64,000 nucleotides of DNA from positions 2,046,001 through 2,110,000 of the forward strand of contig NZ_CP042596.1 in NCBI RefSeq assembly GCF_009914315.1, in the 5' to 3' direction. Position 1 is the stretch's first letter; each line of letters opens with the position of its first letter. Shown in pieces: positions 1 to 8,869 of the stretch. The notes beneath the pieces were generated by a model, which was not told the origin of the DNA, ran no database searches, and saw only the letters and a list, made by a program, of their open reading frames with translations. A program made the position numbers and the translations under genes. Origin of the DNA: Granulicella sp. WH15 (lineage in GTDB: Bacteria; Acidobacteriota; Terriglobia; Terriglobales; Acidobacteriaceae).

Positions 1-77
1 GCGGTCATCGCAGGCCATGAAGCATCTATCCGGCATGAGCGATGCTGGCCCAATCTTGAGTGGGGACGAACCGACTA

Positions 78-126
78 GTCCAATGAAATTTCGGGAGAGC
101 GTCATTCCTAATTGGAATGACGACGC
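78..126. repeat. 49-bp palindromic repeat, copy 1
   Basis: This 49-bp stretch recurs almost unchanged at 24421-24469 in the same orientation. Both copies contain GGGAGAG followed by an inverted repeat with arms GTCATTCC and GGAATGAC around a 5-nt loop, then GACGC. Differences are confined to a 6-nt block before the GGGAGAG and to the loop. It lies upstream of the LysR gene. A short head followed by a stem-loop resembles REP/BIME elements, but no REP-associated transposase is visible, so the class is not known. Confidence 0.75.
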
Positions 127-256
127 ATTACAGGCCATGTTCGGACTGGTGCGGATGGCTGTCATTCAGGGTTACAATTACTTGCATTCGGCGTCTGATT
201 GCGCTTGTATTGAAGTGATTGCTGTCCTTCCCAGAATCCCCGTCTCGGAGGGTGTC

Positions 257-1192
257 ATGGTCTTACCAGACATTCGATTGCTGCAAGCAGCGATTGTGCT
301 GGCCGAAGAGTTGCACTTCTCAAGGGCAGCAGACCGGCTGCACATCGGTCAGTCCACACTCAGCAAGCAGATTTTCAGGCTCGAGGACGAAATTGGCTTC
401 CAGCTTTTCGTGCATAACCATCAGGTCGTAGAGATCACGGATGCGGGCCGGGTGTTCGTGGAAGAGGCGAGGGAGGCGGTCTTCCACGCGGAACGGGCGG
501 TCCTATCGGGGCGAGCGGTCTCCAATGGAGCCGACGACCTCCTCAACCTCGGAAAATCGGCCTACACCGAGCCTTTCCTAGTCTCAACGCTCTTGTCTAT
601 TCATCTTCCGCTTTTCCCAGGCACGAAGGTAAAGGTGTGGAGCAACTTCTCGAATGAACTTGCACAGCAGGTCATCGCTGGAGCACTCGATCTTGCCGTG
701 GTTACCGGAGTGCCTGACACCTCGAAACTCCATCTCATAACGATTGCGGACAATCCTTTCTATATCGTTATGTTGAGGGGCGACGAACTGGCGGCGCACC
801 GCGAGGTACGTCTGGAGCATATGCACAATCGCAACTGGGTGCTTCTCGGCCACCACGCGAACCCTTATCTCTACGACACGATTCAGGTGGTTGCTTCGGA
901 CAAAGATATTCGCCCCTCCGAGATTCATGCCTTCACGAGCCCTGACGAAGCCTCAGAGCTGATTCGTGAACATAGAGGACTGGCATTTCTTCCACGAACC
1001 GCCGCATGGAGGATCGCACGCGACGGCATTACGATGCGGCCATTGGTGGAAGATCGGCTTCGCCTCGTTACCAAACTTGCGATGCGTAACAATAACAAGT
1101 CACGTCTTGTACATGAGTACGTTCGGGCCGCTGCAAGAAAACTGAATAGTGTTAGGCATACAGTTCAGGGAAAACTGCCACTGAAAGGATGA
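257..1192 (+). CDS. LysR-family transcriptional regulator
   Basis: A 311-residue LysR-type regulator. The N-terminal winged helix-turn-helix shows the family signature (LHFSRAADRLHIGQSTLSKQ), followed by a substrate-binding-like effector domain containing segments such as LDLAVVTG. An upstream in-frame start at 17 would add 80 residues with no homology pattern. The ATG at 257 is preferred because GGAGGG lies 6 nt upstream and the HTH then starts at the usual distance. No divergent target gene is visible; the left edge of the window is 256 bp away. The inducer cannot be predicted. The following small genes are on the opposite strand and end just after it. Confidence 0.9.
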   Translation: MVLPDIRLLQAAIVLAEELHFSRAADRLHIGQSTLSKQIFRLEDEIGFQLFVHNHQVVEITDAGRVFVEEAREAVFHAERAVLSGRAVSNGADDLLNLGKSAYTEPFLVSTLLSIHLPLFPGTKVKVWSNFSNELAQQVIAGALDLAVVTGVPDTSKLHLITIADNPFYIVMLRGDELAAHREVRLEHMHNRNWVLLGHHANPYLYDTIQVVASDKDIRPSEIHAFTSPDEASELIREHRGLAFLPRTAAWRIARDGITMRPLVEDRLRLVTKLAMRNNNKSRLVHEYVRAAARKLNSVRHTVQGKLPLKG

Positions 1193-1193
1193 T

Positions 1194-1442
1194 TCATCTC
1201 TCCTCTGATGGCTCAGGCTCCGACTCTTCGCGTATTTCTACATTCAGCGGTCCTTCCAGACCGCATTTGGGACAGAGAAAAATCCCTGATGTGAGTGCTC
1301 GTCCTTCAAACATTTCTCTCCGAGATGCACTTCCACAATGGATGCAAACGTGAAAGTGAAGAAGCTCGGAATCCTGCTGATTTGAATTCTCTAGTGTCAC
1401 GAGCAGGCTACTCCTTATCAATTTCAAAATTGAATTCTTCAA
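1194..1442 (-). CDS. small zinc-ribbon-like protein, hypothetical
   Basis: An 82-residue protein with two CxxC knuckles (CIHCG and CPKCG) about 20 residues apart, as in a zinc ribbon. The block HVCIHCGSASRRE is nearly the same as HVCVHCGAISRRE in the next gene upstream on this strand, so the two are tandem paralogues. The TTG start at 1442 lacks a good ribosome binding site and the true start may be internal. The acidic tail (REESEPEPSEER) is probably disordered. It may bind zinc or nucleic acid; no specific function is supported. Confidence 0.55.
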   Translation of the reverse strand: MKNSILKLIRSSLLVTLENSNQQDSELLHFHVCIHCGSASRREMFEGRALTSGIFLCPKCGLEGPLNVEIREESEPEPSEER

Positions 1443-1454
1443 AGATGAACAATC

Positions 1455-1655
1455 TCAACGGGCACCATCCACAGAGGGGGAGGTCACTTTGTCTGAGTTT
1501 GGATTCTTCTCAGACAAAGCGAACATGAACTCCCTCCTAGAAATCGCCCCGCAATGAACGCAGACGTGGACATGAATCAGCTTTCCATCACCGGGCGTAC
1601 ATATCTTCCCCTCTAAAGCGGTGCCTTCCTGCGTAATTTTGAGCAAAATACGCAC
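1455..1655 (-). CDS. small Cys-motif paralogue, possibly truncated
   Basis: A 66-residue paralogue of the neighbouring zinc-ribbon protein. It shares HVCVHCGAISRRE but has no second CxxC knuckle, so it cannot form the same four-Cys site alone. The C-terminal half looks unrelated and may result from degeneration. Its GTG start overlaps the stop of the upstream glycerophosphodiesterase gene (TAGTG), so translational coupling is likely. It could be a real short protein or a decaying duplicate. Confidence 0.45.
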   Translation of the reverse strand: MRILLKITQEGTALEGKICTPGDGKLIHVHVCVHCGAISRREFMFALSEKNPNSDKVTSPSVDGAR

Positions 1656-2824
1656 TACAAACCCATCCCAACTTCCGTTTGAAACTGAAGCAACTTGGGA
1701 TTGCTTGTTAGGTAATAAGTCGGCAAGAATGGGAATTGTTCCTCGACTAGCTTCAGCGTGCGGAAATCAAAGCTCTGCACTTCTGATCGTTCTTGCATGT
1801 GATTGCGAAGAATCGCCGGACATAGCGCTTGGACGAAAGCTTTCGGTTCCGCTGTGTGGTTCTTGGTCCGTTCCAGTTTGCCGTCCTCACTGGGTAAGAA
1901 ATCGGGTATAAGTTTCGTTTCGAGATCGAAGCGGACGCGTTCGCCCTCCGCGGCACGCTCCTTGGCAAGACGATCTTCTCTGCCTGGGCCAGATCGGTAG
2001 TATGAAGCGTAGAACCTCACAAATCGGAAGATCTGATCGATAGTGACCGGCGAGTAAGGGTTTGCTAAATGTTCCTTTCGAGCAAACGCCACGGACACAG
2101 GTGAGAGCGATACGTCGCTCTGTTGAGTGGTGCTGAACGGTGTCTTATCGCAAATTAGTTGTTGCTGAATCTCGGCAGCCGACTTGTCGCGAATCCAGAA
2201 GTGATCGTTGGCGTCGTAGGGTCTTCCGTCGACACGTCTACACATCTTCGAATCAAAGTATTCGTCGTGCCAGACGATGGCGACGTTGTCTGCGGATACG
2301 CCGGTATCCATCTCCAGAGTGGTCACTCCCAAGTCCAAGCCATTTTCAAAGGAAGGTAGTGTGTTTTCTGGACGAAGACCACGTCCGCCACGATGGGCCT
2401 CCACATCAAAATCTTTCAAACGTCGCTTTTCTTCAGCGGTCTTTGCAAGCGAAATCTCTTTCTGTAGAACGTCAATGAGTATGTCGGGGCGATCGGTGAT
2501 GTAGCCGTCAATCCCAGCGCGTACCAGATCGTGCAACTGCTCAGGATCGTCCGATATGCCGCCGATTACTTTGTGGCCGCCACGATGTAGATCCTCGACG
2601 GGGACCTTCCCTGAAAGTATCGCGTCGTTTCCATCGGAGATCGCTGCATGAACACTGGCCCCGTGCGCCGATGTCCTTGTCTGTGCAGCTTGCATAAGAT
2701 TCATGTAGACGTTTGTTTGGCCGAAGAGATGGGGCGCGAATGCCCACAGAAGCAATAAAAGAGGAGTGCGCAAGATAACCGTCCTAATCAAGAAATAGGC
2801 ATGCGGGCACCAATGTACCCGCAT
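1655..2824 (-). CDS. secreted glycerophosphodiester phosphodiesterase family protein, unusual domain order
   Basis: A 389-residue protein of the GDPD family, which hydrolyses glycerophosphodiesters to glycerol-3-phosphate and an alcohol. An N-terminal hydrophobic segment ending near FGQ (about residues 17-36) is a signal peptide. The catalytic start HRGGRGLRPENT is at residues 144-155, followed by metal-site acids (EMD, about 171-173) and HDEYFD (186-191). Before this lies a segment at about residues 85-120 (NDPE-like SDDPEQL, then GIDGYITDRPD) that normally forms the C-terminal end of a GDPD barrel. The C-terminus after the catalytic part lacks that segment. The gene is therefore either circularly permuted or a tandem gene truncated at both ends. 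It follows the TonB receptor on the same strand after a 31-bp gap. Confidence 0.85.
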   Translation of the reverse strand: MRVHWCPHAYFLIRTVILRTPLLLLLWAFAPHLFGQTNVYMNLMQAAQTRTSAHGASVHAAISDGNDAILSGKVPVEDLHRGGHKVIGGISDDPEQLHDLVRAGIDGYITDRPDILIDVLQKEISLAKTAEEKRRLKDFDVEAHRGGRGLRPENTLPSFENGLDLGVTTLEMDTGVSADNVAIVWHDEYFDSKMCRRVDGRPYDANDHFWIRDKSAAEIQQQLICDKTPFSTTQQSDVSLSPVSVAFARKEHLANPYSPVTIDQIFRFVRFYASYYRSGPGREDRLAKERAAEGERVRFDLETKLIPDFLPSEDGKLERTKNHTAEPKAFVQALCPAILRNHMQERSEVQSFDFRTLKLVEEQFPFLPTYYLTSNPKLLQFQTEVGMGL

Positions 2825-2855
2825 GCAAATGAAACTGACTTACTAAAGGGAGGCG

Positions 2856-5800
2856 TCAGAACGCGTACCTTAATCCGAATTGCATATTGCGCGGATTGCT
2901 CTTTGTCGTGCTGATTCCAAAGTTCGGATTGCCTACGGTGACGTTGGGAGCGCCCCAGTAGGCGTAATTCAGGGCATTGAACGCTTCAGCGCGGAAGTCC
3001 AGGTGATGTTCTCCGTAGATCTGGATCTGTTTATGGAGCGATGCGTCAAGGGTGAACGCAGACGGGGCGCTTACAGCGTTGTAACCCAGGTTTCCATAAT
3101 GTTGAGCGTTGTACGGAGTTGTTGCGTCGAACGCTGCTGTATTCAGCCACGTCTCATACCCGGAGCCATTGATGGGATGCCCCTTGGCATAATAGGAGGT
3201 TCCTTGAACATGGTCCGGTCGCGTCCCAGAGGTATAGCCATTTCGTACGAGATCGAGATTGGCAAGGATGTTAAGAGCTGCTCCGCTTTGGAACCCGAGG
3301 ATGCTCTGCAGGGACCAACCGCCAGCGATGGCACGCCCAAATCGGTTGGCCTGAATCGAGGCCGGGAGAGGAATTGAATACAGGAAGTCACCGGCGAGAC
3401 GATGCCTCTGGAAGCCATCGGAAGGGCCGGATGCGGACTTACCGTCGTTGGGATTTTGAAGAGCGGCAGAGGCGTTTCCGATCGTGCCGGAGCTATCCCA
3501 GGTCTGGTTCTGACTTGCGTACGTGTAGTAAAAGTCAGCCGAATTGTTCTTATGGCGGTAGCTGAACGTGAGCTGCATGGCATCGTAGTGGGTATAACCG
3601 CCAAAGACGTTGTAGTCGATGACCCCGATAGTTGGTGTCGGCACCGTGCCGCCAGGGCATGACGGCGTGGAGCATGTGCCGGCAAGGTACTGGTTGGGAA
3701 GAGCAGTGCTCAATTCATGACGATCGCTCATGCCCACGTAGCCGACCTGAAGATAGAGATCCGGGGTGAACTGATATTGGGCATTCAGATTCCAGTTCTC
3801 TGAGTACTCTTCGGGATGATGGTACTGCGCGATGAATCGACCGAACGTCAGGCCCTGTGGTATAAGGCTGGGGTCGGCAGTGATCTGGGCGATGTAGGTT
3901 CGGGAGATGGGGTACTTGACCGAGAAGCTGGCGGGTACTTGGCTCGGCAGGAAACTGGCATCGAAAGGCAGCAGCGGGCTGGCAAACGCAGACGAAAACA
4001 TGAAGAAAGCCTGCGGAGGCACGAACATGAGACCAAAGCCTGAGCGAATCACGAGCTTATGATCTCTCGTTGCGTCCCAAGCGAATCCTACACGCGGTGC
4101 AATGTCGAAGTGGCCCGCGGTCATGAACGGATGATTGCGATTCGTGAAGAGCGGGCCGAACGGACTATCGCCGCTGATGTTGTATCCGCCACTCATTGGA
4201 GCGAAGTAGTCGTAACGAACACCGTAGGTCGAAGTCAGCCGAGGTGTCATGCGGTAGGAATCTTCCGCATATCCAGCCCACTGTGAGCTGATGAGATGCT
4301 TCGGGCCGCCAAAGCTAACGGCAAGCGATTGTGGGGTATCCGTCTGGAGGTCTGCGATAGAAGCATATGTGCTGCGCGGGCTGGTGAACTGCGTTCTCCG
4401 AGCGGGATCGAGGCGATCATCGGTGCCAAAGCGCAGGGTGTGCTTGCCGTGCAGCCATGTCAGGTTATCGACAAGTCCATATGTTGTCGACTGGAAAGAG
4501 AGCAGCGATTGCGTTGTGTCGCTGCTGAAAAAGCCAGTCAATATGACCCATGACTGCGTCGGATCGGTAGAATAACCCGTCGTGTTGCGGTTCAGGATAT
4601 TTCTATTGAGTCCTAGGCGGAATTCATTCACAAAATTGGAGCTTGGTGTCCAGACATCCTCGATGGCCGCATTTTGAGAGGTCAGAGGAAAACCCTGGAA
4701 GTCGTCCGCACGAAACTGCTGGATCTCGTGAGCCTGGTCGTTGTAGTTGTATCGAACCATGATGCGGTGAGACCCCACATTCCAGTCGAACCGACCCAGG
4801 TACACCTTCTCGTTCAGAGTGATGGAGCGATTTCCCGTGTAGAAACCAATGAGTGGATTCGAGGTTGTCGAGTTCGGCTTCGGCATGAGCGATAGTTCTG
4901 TTCCTATCGCAGGGTTACTGACAGAAGATATCAAGGCAGCGGTCGCCGTATCGCCAGTCATGGTTTGAGAACTGTTCTGAATGTCGCCCTCAAAATTGAA
5001 GAAGAAGAAAGCCTTGTCGTGGAGTACAGGTCCGCCGATATTACCTCCAAAATCGTTGTAGCGAAGCTTGGGTATCTGGACTATGGGAGTGACATGCTTG
5101 TTGTTCCAGGTGTTCGCATCGAGGGCGTCATTCCGAATGTATTCGAACAGGTTGCCATGAAAGCGGTTCGAGCCGGATTTGGTTGTCAGGGTCAGAATGC
5201 CGCCGGACGCCCTTCCATACTGTGCCGAAGGAACACCACTCGTCGTTCGGAACTCGTCGATCGCATCAACGCTCATGGTGTTGATGTTGCTTCCCGTGCC
5301 ACCGATCGCCGATCCAAGCGAGTTTGATTCGCCGAATGTGGCATCCACTCCATCGATAAGAATGTTGTTTGCCAACCCAGGGGCGCCGTTGACCTCAAAA
5401 CCACCACGTCCGTTGAGCGTCGTCGAGCCAGAATTCGCGTTGACTCCAGGCTGGAGACCGATAAGCGGAAAGAAGTTCCGTTGATTCAGAGGAAGGTTGT
5501 TGATTTTTTGCGGCTCGACTTCAGTTCCCAGGTCTGCCGATACTGAATTCAAAAGCTGAGTGGTAGCGGACACCTGAATGTTCTCGGATGCTGAACCCAA
5601 CTTCAGTTGCACGTTGATCTGGGAGCGCTGTCCCGTGATGACGGCAAATGTGGAGGTCGCCGCATTTCCGAAACCAGATGCCTGGACGGTAATGGCGTAG
5701 CTTCCTGGCACGACCACGGGAAACTCATAGTATCCCGTCTGGTTGGTCGTCGCCTTCGATTCCACTCCCGTAGCGGTATTTCGGGCAGTCACCTGCGCTT

Positions 5801-5981
5801 GCGGGATCACGCTCTGCGCAGGGTCGATCACGGTACCGCTGATGCTTCCGCCAGAAACCTGGCTCAAGGCGGGAAGCGCCGTTATGAAAAACAGTAAGAA
5901 TGCGAAAAGGGCAGTGAGTGATATTGGTAAACGATGAGGTTCTAGATGAGGTTCTATACGAGTGCGTCTGAGCGTGTCCAT
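2856..5981 (-). CDS. TonB-dependent receptor with carboxypeptidase-regulatory-like domain
   Basis: A 1041-residue outer-membrane receptor of the acidobacterial Oar-like type. It has a hydrophobic export signal at about residues 20-40 ending in ALSQ, a carboxypeptidase-regulatory-like beta domain (GTVIDPAQSVIPQAQVTARN, about 50-130), a plug domain (INNLPLNQRNFFPLIGLQPG to about residue 270) and a long beta-barrel. The last residue is Phe (GLRYAF), the usual outer-membrane assembly signal. The ATG at 5981 is preceded by GGAGGT. Such receptors take up large substrates, often glycans, but the ligand cannot be read from the sequence. It is divergent from the TolB-like regulator and probably co-transcribed with the phosphodiesterase downstream. 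Confidence 0.93.
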   Translation of the reverse strand: MDTLRRTRIEPHLEPHRLPISLTALFAFLLFFITALPALSQVSGGSISGTVIDPAQSVIPQAQVTARNTATGVESKATTNQTGYYEFPVVVPGSYAITVQASGFGNAATSTFAVITGQRSQINVQLKLGSASENIQVSATTQLLNSVSADLGTEVEPQKINNLPLNQRNFFPLIGLQPGVNANSGSTTLNGRGGFEVNGAPGLANNILIDGVDATFGESNSLGSAIGGTGSNINTMSVDAIDEFRTTSGVPSAQYGRASGGILTLTTKSGSNRFHGNLFEYIRNDALDANTWNNKHVTPIVQIPKLRYNDFGGNIGGPVLHDKAFFFFNFEGDIQNSSQTMTGDTATAALISSVSNPAIGTELSLMPKPNSTTSNPLIGFYTGNRSITLNEKVYLGRFDWNVGSHRIMVRYNYNDQAHEIQQFRADDFQGFPLTSQNAAIEDVWTPSSNFVNEFRLGLNRNILNRNTTGYSTDPTQSWVILTGFFSSDTTQSLLSFQSTTYGLVDNLTWLHGKHTLRFGTDDRLDPARRTQFTSPRSTYASIADLQTDTPQSLAVSFGGPKHLISSQWAGYAEDSYRMTPRLTSTYGVRYDYFAPMSGGYNISGDSPFGPLFTNRNHPFMTAGHFDIAPRVGFAWDATRDHKLVIRSGFGLMFVPPQAFFMFSSAFASPLLPFDASFLPSQVPASFSVKYPISRTYIAQITADPSLIPQGLTFGRFIAQYHHPEEYSENWNLNAQYQFTPDLYLQVGYVGMSDRHELSTALPNQYLAGTCSTPSCPGGTVPTPTIGVIDYNVFGGYTHYDAMQLTFSYRHKNNSADFYYTYASQNQTWDSSGTIGNASAALQNPNDGKSASGPSDGFQRHRLAGDFLYSIPLPASIQANRFGRAIAGGWSLQSILGFQSGAALNILANLDLVRNGYTSGTRPDHVQGTSYYAKGHPINGSGYETWLNTAAFDATTPYNAQHYGNLGYNAVSAPSAFTLDASLHKQIQIYGEHHLDFRAEAFNALNYAYWGAPNVTVGNPNFGISTTKSNPRNMQFGLRYAF

Positions 5982-6180
5982 GAGATTGGCCTACCTCCAA
6001 AAGTGTCAACAAAGTTGGCGCTAGCAAATCGCAAAACGTCTGAGAGTAGACGACTGAATTTGTCCGATCAGAAGTAGCGATGTGCGGGCTATCCGTGACC
6101 ACACTAAGGAGGCCGATGAGGGGCATCCAAGTTGCGGAGCTGAGCTACACCAGCGATTAAGACGTGTATCGCCATCGGTA

Positions 6181-6192
6181 TACACCGGTGTA
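6181..6192. promoter_or_regulatory. 12-bp palindrome in divergent promoter region
   Basis: The intergenic region 5982-6471 separates the TonB receptor from the divergent TolB-like gene. It holds a perfect 12-bp palindrome, TACACCGGTGTA, followed 5 nt later by TTGACA (6198-6203), a consensus -35 element reading toward the TolB-like gene. No strong -10 element is at the ideal distance. The palindrome is a reasonable operator for a dimeric regulator acting on one or both genes. This is inference from position and symmetry only. Confidence 0.4.
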
Positions 6193-6471
6193 AGTTATTG
6201 ACATGCTTTAGATTTGTACTCGAGTTGTGTCGGCAGAACCCGCATTGTCAAAGTTCGATGAATCATGGAGTGCAGCCCTCGGATGAGCTGGGAGGCGCGA
6301 CGAATTTGCACTGCTGTAACAGATTGAGTGGTCAAGTCAGATAAAATTGGATTCTGATTCAAGCAGTTTTGCGATGCTCTGAGGAGGCGGTGACTTTGTG
6401 TGTTGCTGACTGAGGGAAAACCATCTAAAAATGTCTCCCGAGGCATCGATGTTGTACGTTCGGGTAAAACG

Positions 6472-8658
6472 ATGGGACAAACTCAGGTTGACGAAAGAAA
6501 GCAACAAGAGGACGTAGAGCAAGCTTTACAGCGAATATGTATCAGCGCAGAATTCGCGAAGGCAGGCCGAGCGAAGGATATCCTCCTATTCATCGTTCGC
6601 CACTCGTTTGCCAAGCCAGGTATCGGCCTCAGTGAAAGAGAAATTGCCGCCGAAGTTCTGGACTCTCCTGACGATTGGGATCCCAAGGTCGATCCGAGCA
6701 TAAGAATCACTGTAGGGCGTCTGCGAACTAAGCTCGACCGTTACTATGCGGTTTCGGGAGATAGTGATCCTGTACGAATCGAACTGCCCAAAGGCAGTTA
6801 TGTTCCTCGTCTAGTTTTCCAAGAACACCGGATTTCACCGAGAAGTGCCGAGATCGAACCTCCGATACTTGACCATGAGGACACAGCGGCGAAGGGTCGC
6901 TCTCCACGTGCCATAGCGTTCTTGACCGTCGCCTTGTTGCTTACTGTGTCACTTTTGGCATTTTTCTATTTCCGACATTCCAATCTACCGTTTGAACAAA
7001 GAGCCTACAGCATTTCAGCTCTTACCTCTGCGCCCGGACGAGAATCGAGTCCAGCCGTCTCACCCGACGGACATGCCATAGCCTTCGTTTGGGATGCGAA
7101 TGGGAAGAACTACGATATATACATCACCAATGCTGACGGGACCGGGCTCCGGCGTCTGACCAACTCGCCCGATCCTGAGTTCTCCCCAGCTTGGTCACCA
7201 GACGGAGAGCGGATTGCTTTCATAAGAGTTAAGGACTATCTGGCATCCATCGTCGTTAAACCAGTCCGCGGTGGTGGTGCTGAGAAGGTAGTGAAGACCT
7301 TTCGTGCGGCAGCGGGGAGTTGGGTCAGCGACCTGGACCCCGTGTTTGACGATATCGGTCCCATTTGGTCTCCTGACGGACGGCATCTAGTGTATTCCGA
7401 CCTTACCGATCAACACGCACTCGTCGAAGTCGAGATCGAAACAGACAAGATTCAACGCCTGACACCGCCATACGACCTCACAAAGGATCTTCGGGATTTC
7501 TATCCCCGGTATTCCGGTGACGGCAGGTACATTGCGTACGCACACTATACTTCTCATGGAAGCGGTGATCTATATCTTCTCGATAGAACAACCGGAAACA
7601 CGAGACAGTTGACCCACGATCAGTCCGCAATCCGTGGTCTAAGCTGGCTGCCGGATCATAAGTCTTTGGTTTTCGCGTCAGATCGTGAAGGATCTTCTAT
7701 TTTGTGGACGATGAACGCCTTCTCTGACGTAGTTCCGCGTCTGCTCCCTGCGGACAGCGCCCACGTCTTGGAGCCCGCATCGGGACCTTCTCGCGATTGG
7801 CTGGTGTATGTCGATTCGACCGAAAACTGGGCTCTCAGACGGTACGAGGTCACTCCATCGGGGCTCCGTAAGGACACTTGGATTCTTCCGACCAATGCCA
7901 GGAACCACGAACCTGTCTACTCTCGGGATGGCAAACACATAGCCTTTACGTCAGATCGCTCAGGCCATTGGGCGGTGTGGATGGCAGATGCCGATGGCAC
8001 AAATCTCATTCAGCTCACGAGTTTTGAGGGGCACTGGATGGGAGGTGTGTCTTGGTCCTCGGACGGAACGAAATTGATCTTCGACGCTCGACCGAAAGGG
8101 CATTCGAATCTCTTTATGGTGCAAGCCTCAGATCATAAGCTGGTGCATCTCATAGATTCACCATACGAGGATCGCGTGCCAACTTGGTCTAAAGATGGTT
8201 CGAGCATCTACTTCAGTTCAACGCGGAACGGGTCTCTAGCACTCTATAAATTCGACGCGCAATCGCAAGATGTGAGCCTGCTGTTTCCGAATATCTTCGC
8301 TGCCGAAGCCTCGCCTGATGAAGATCTAATCTTCGGAGGGGATAACGTCGGCAATTTCAATGTTTTTACTTCAAGCTGGGTCCCTCTTCCCGCTCTGACA
8401 CAGCATATAAGGCCAGATCCTGTACTCAACTGGTCGGTATCCCAGGGCGGCTTATACTTTACTACGCGTGAAACTCCCGAGTCGCCATACGAGGTCGTAC
8501 GCTATGCCCACGGCGTGTTTACACGACTGGGCAATCTCGACGGAGCCGTTCTTTCGGGACGAAATATTACCGTATCTCCAGATGGTCGATACATTGTCGT
8601 GGCCGAGGCGGTATCGACCAAGAGTAATCTCAAAATTCGAAAGCTCTTAGCTAAGTAG
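6472..8658 (+). CDS. winged-helix / transmembrane / PD40 beta-propeller protein (TolB-like regulator)
   Basis: A 728-residue protein. The N-terminus (about residues 5-115) is a winged-helix-like domain typical of acidobacterial signalling proteins, containing WDPKVDPSIRITVGRLRTKL and IELPKGSYVPRLVF. A single transmembrane helix follows (AIAFLTVALLLTVSLLAFFY), then a large WD40-like propeller with repeated PD40 motifs (SPAVSPDGHAIAFV, SPAWSPDGERIAFI). The layout suggests a membrane-bound regulator with a cytoplasmic DNA-binding head and an external sensor propeller, as in CadC/ToxR-like proteins. A GTG at 6400 with GAGGAGG 12 nt upstream would add 24 residues, and that start cannot be excluded. 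It probably controls the divergent TonB receptor, given its position. Confidence 0.85.
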   Translation: MGQTQVDERKQQEDVEQALQRICISAEFAKAGRAKDILLFIVRHSFAKPGIGLSEREIAAEVLDSPDDWDPKVDPSIRITVGRLRTKLDRYYAVSGDSDPVRIELPKGSYVPRLVFQEHRISPRSAEIEPPILDHEDTAAKGRSPRAIAFLTVALLLTVSLLAFFYFRHSNLPFEQRAYSISALTSAPGRESSPAVSPDGHAIAFVWDANGKNYDIYITNADGTGLRRLTNSPDPEFSPAWSPDGERIAFIRVKDYLASIVVKPVRGGGAEKVVKTFRAAAGSWVSDLDPVFDDIGPIWSPDGRHLVYSDLTDQHALVEVEIETDKIQRLTPPYDLTKDLRDFYPRYSGDGRYIAYAHYTSHGSGDLYLLDRTTGNTRQLTHDQSAIRGLSWLPDHKSLVFASDREGSSILWTMNAFSDVVPRLLPADSAHVLEPASGPSRDWLVYVDSTENWALRRYEVTPSGLRKDTWILPTNARNHEPVYSRDGKHIAFTSDRSGHWAVWMADADGTNLIQLTSFEGHWMGGVSWSSDGTKLIFDARPKGHSNLFMVQASDHKLVHLIDSPYEDRVPTWSKDGSSIYFSSTRNGSLALYKFDAQSQDVSLLFPNIFAAEASPDEDLIFGGDNVGNFNVFTSSWVPLPALTQHIRPDPVLNWSVSQGGLYFTTRETPESPYEVVRYAHGVFTRLGNLDGAVLSGRNITVSPDGRYIVVAEAVSTKSNLKIRKLLAK

Positions 8659-8777
8659 CCGCCCTTCGGGGACGAGGATACATCAACGGCCGAGTAACTA
8701 AAGGGAAGGTGCAGGAGGAGGAACTTGACTCCTGCCGCGCAGCAGGCGGGCGGGGGCCGGCGGAGCGGGATGTGGGT

Positions 8778-8808
8778 GCAGGGAGAAACCAAAGCGGGTT
8801 CTCCCTGC
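8778..8808. terminator. hairpin between TolB-like gene and parB remnant
   Basis: In the 211-bp gap 8659-8869 an inverted repeat with perfect 10-bp arms GCAGGGAGAA (8778-8787) and TTCTCCCTGC (8799-8808) faces the end of the parB fragment. A second, smaller inverted repeat GCAGGAG / CTCCTGC lies just upstream. No T-run follows, so intrinsic termination is uncertain. The region is very G-rich and weakly resembles the candidate structured RNA elements at 15752 and 20401. Confidence 0.4.
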
Positions 8809-8869
8809 GCGATTTTCGAGCATAAACAGAAGAGCGGCGTGGCGCGCCGCCCTTCTGTGAGTGAACTTG

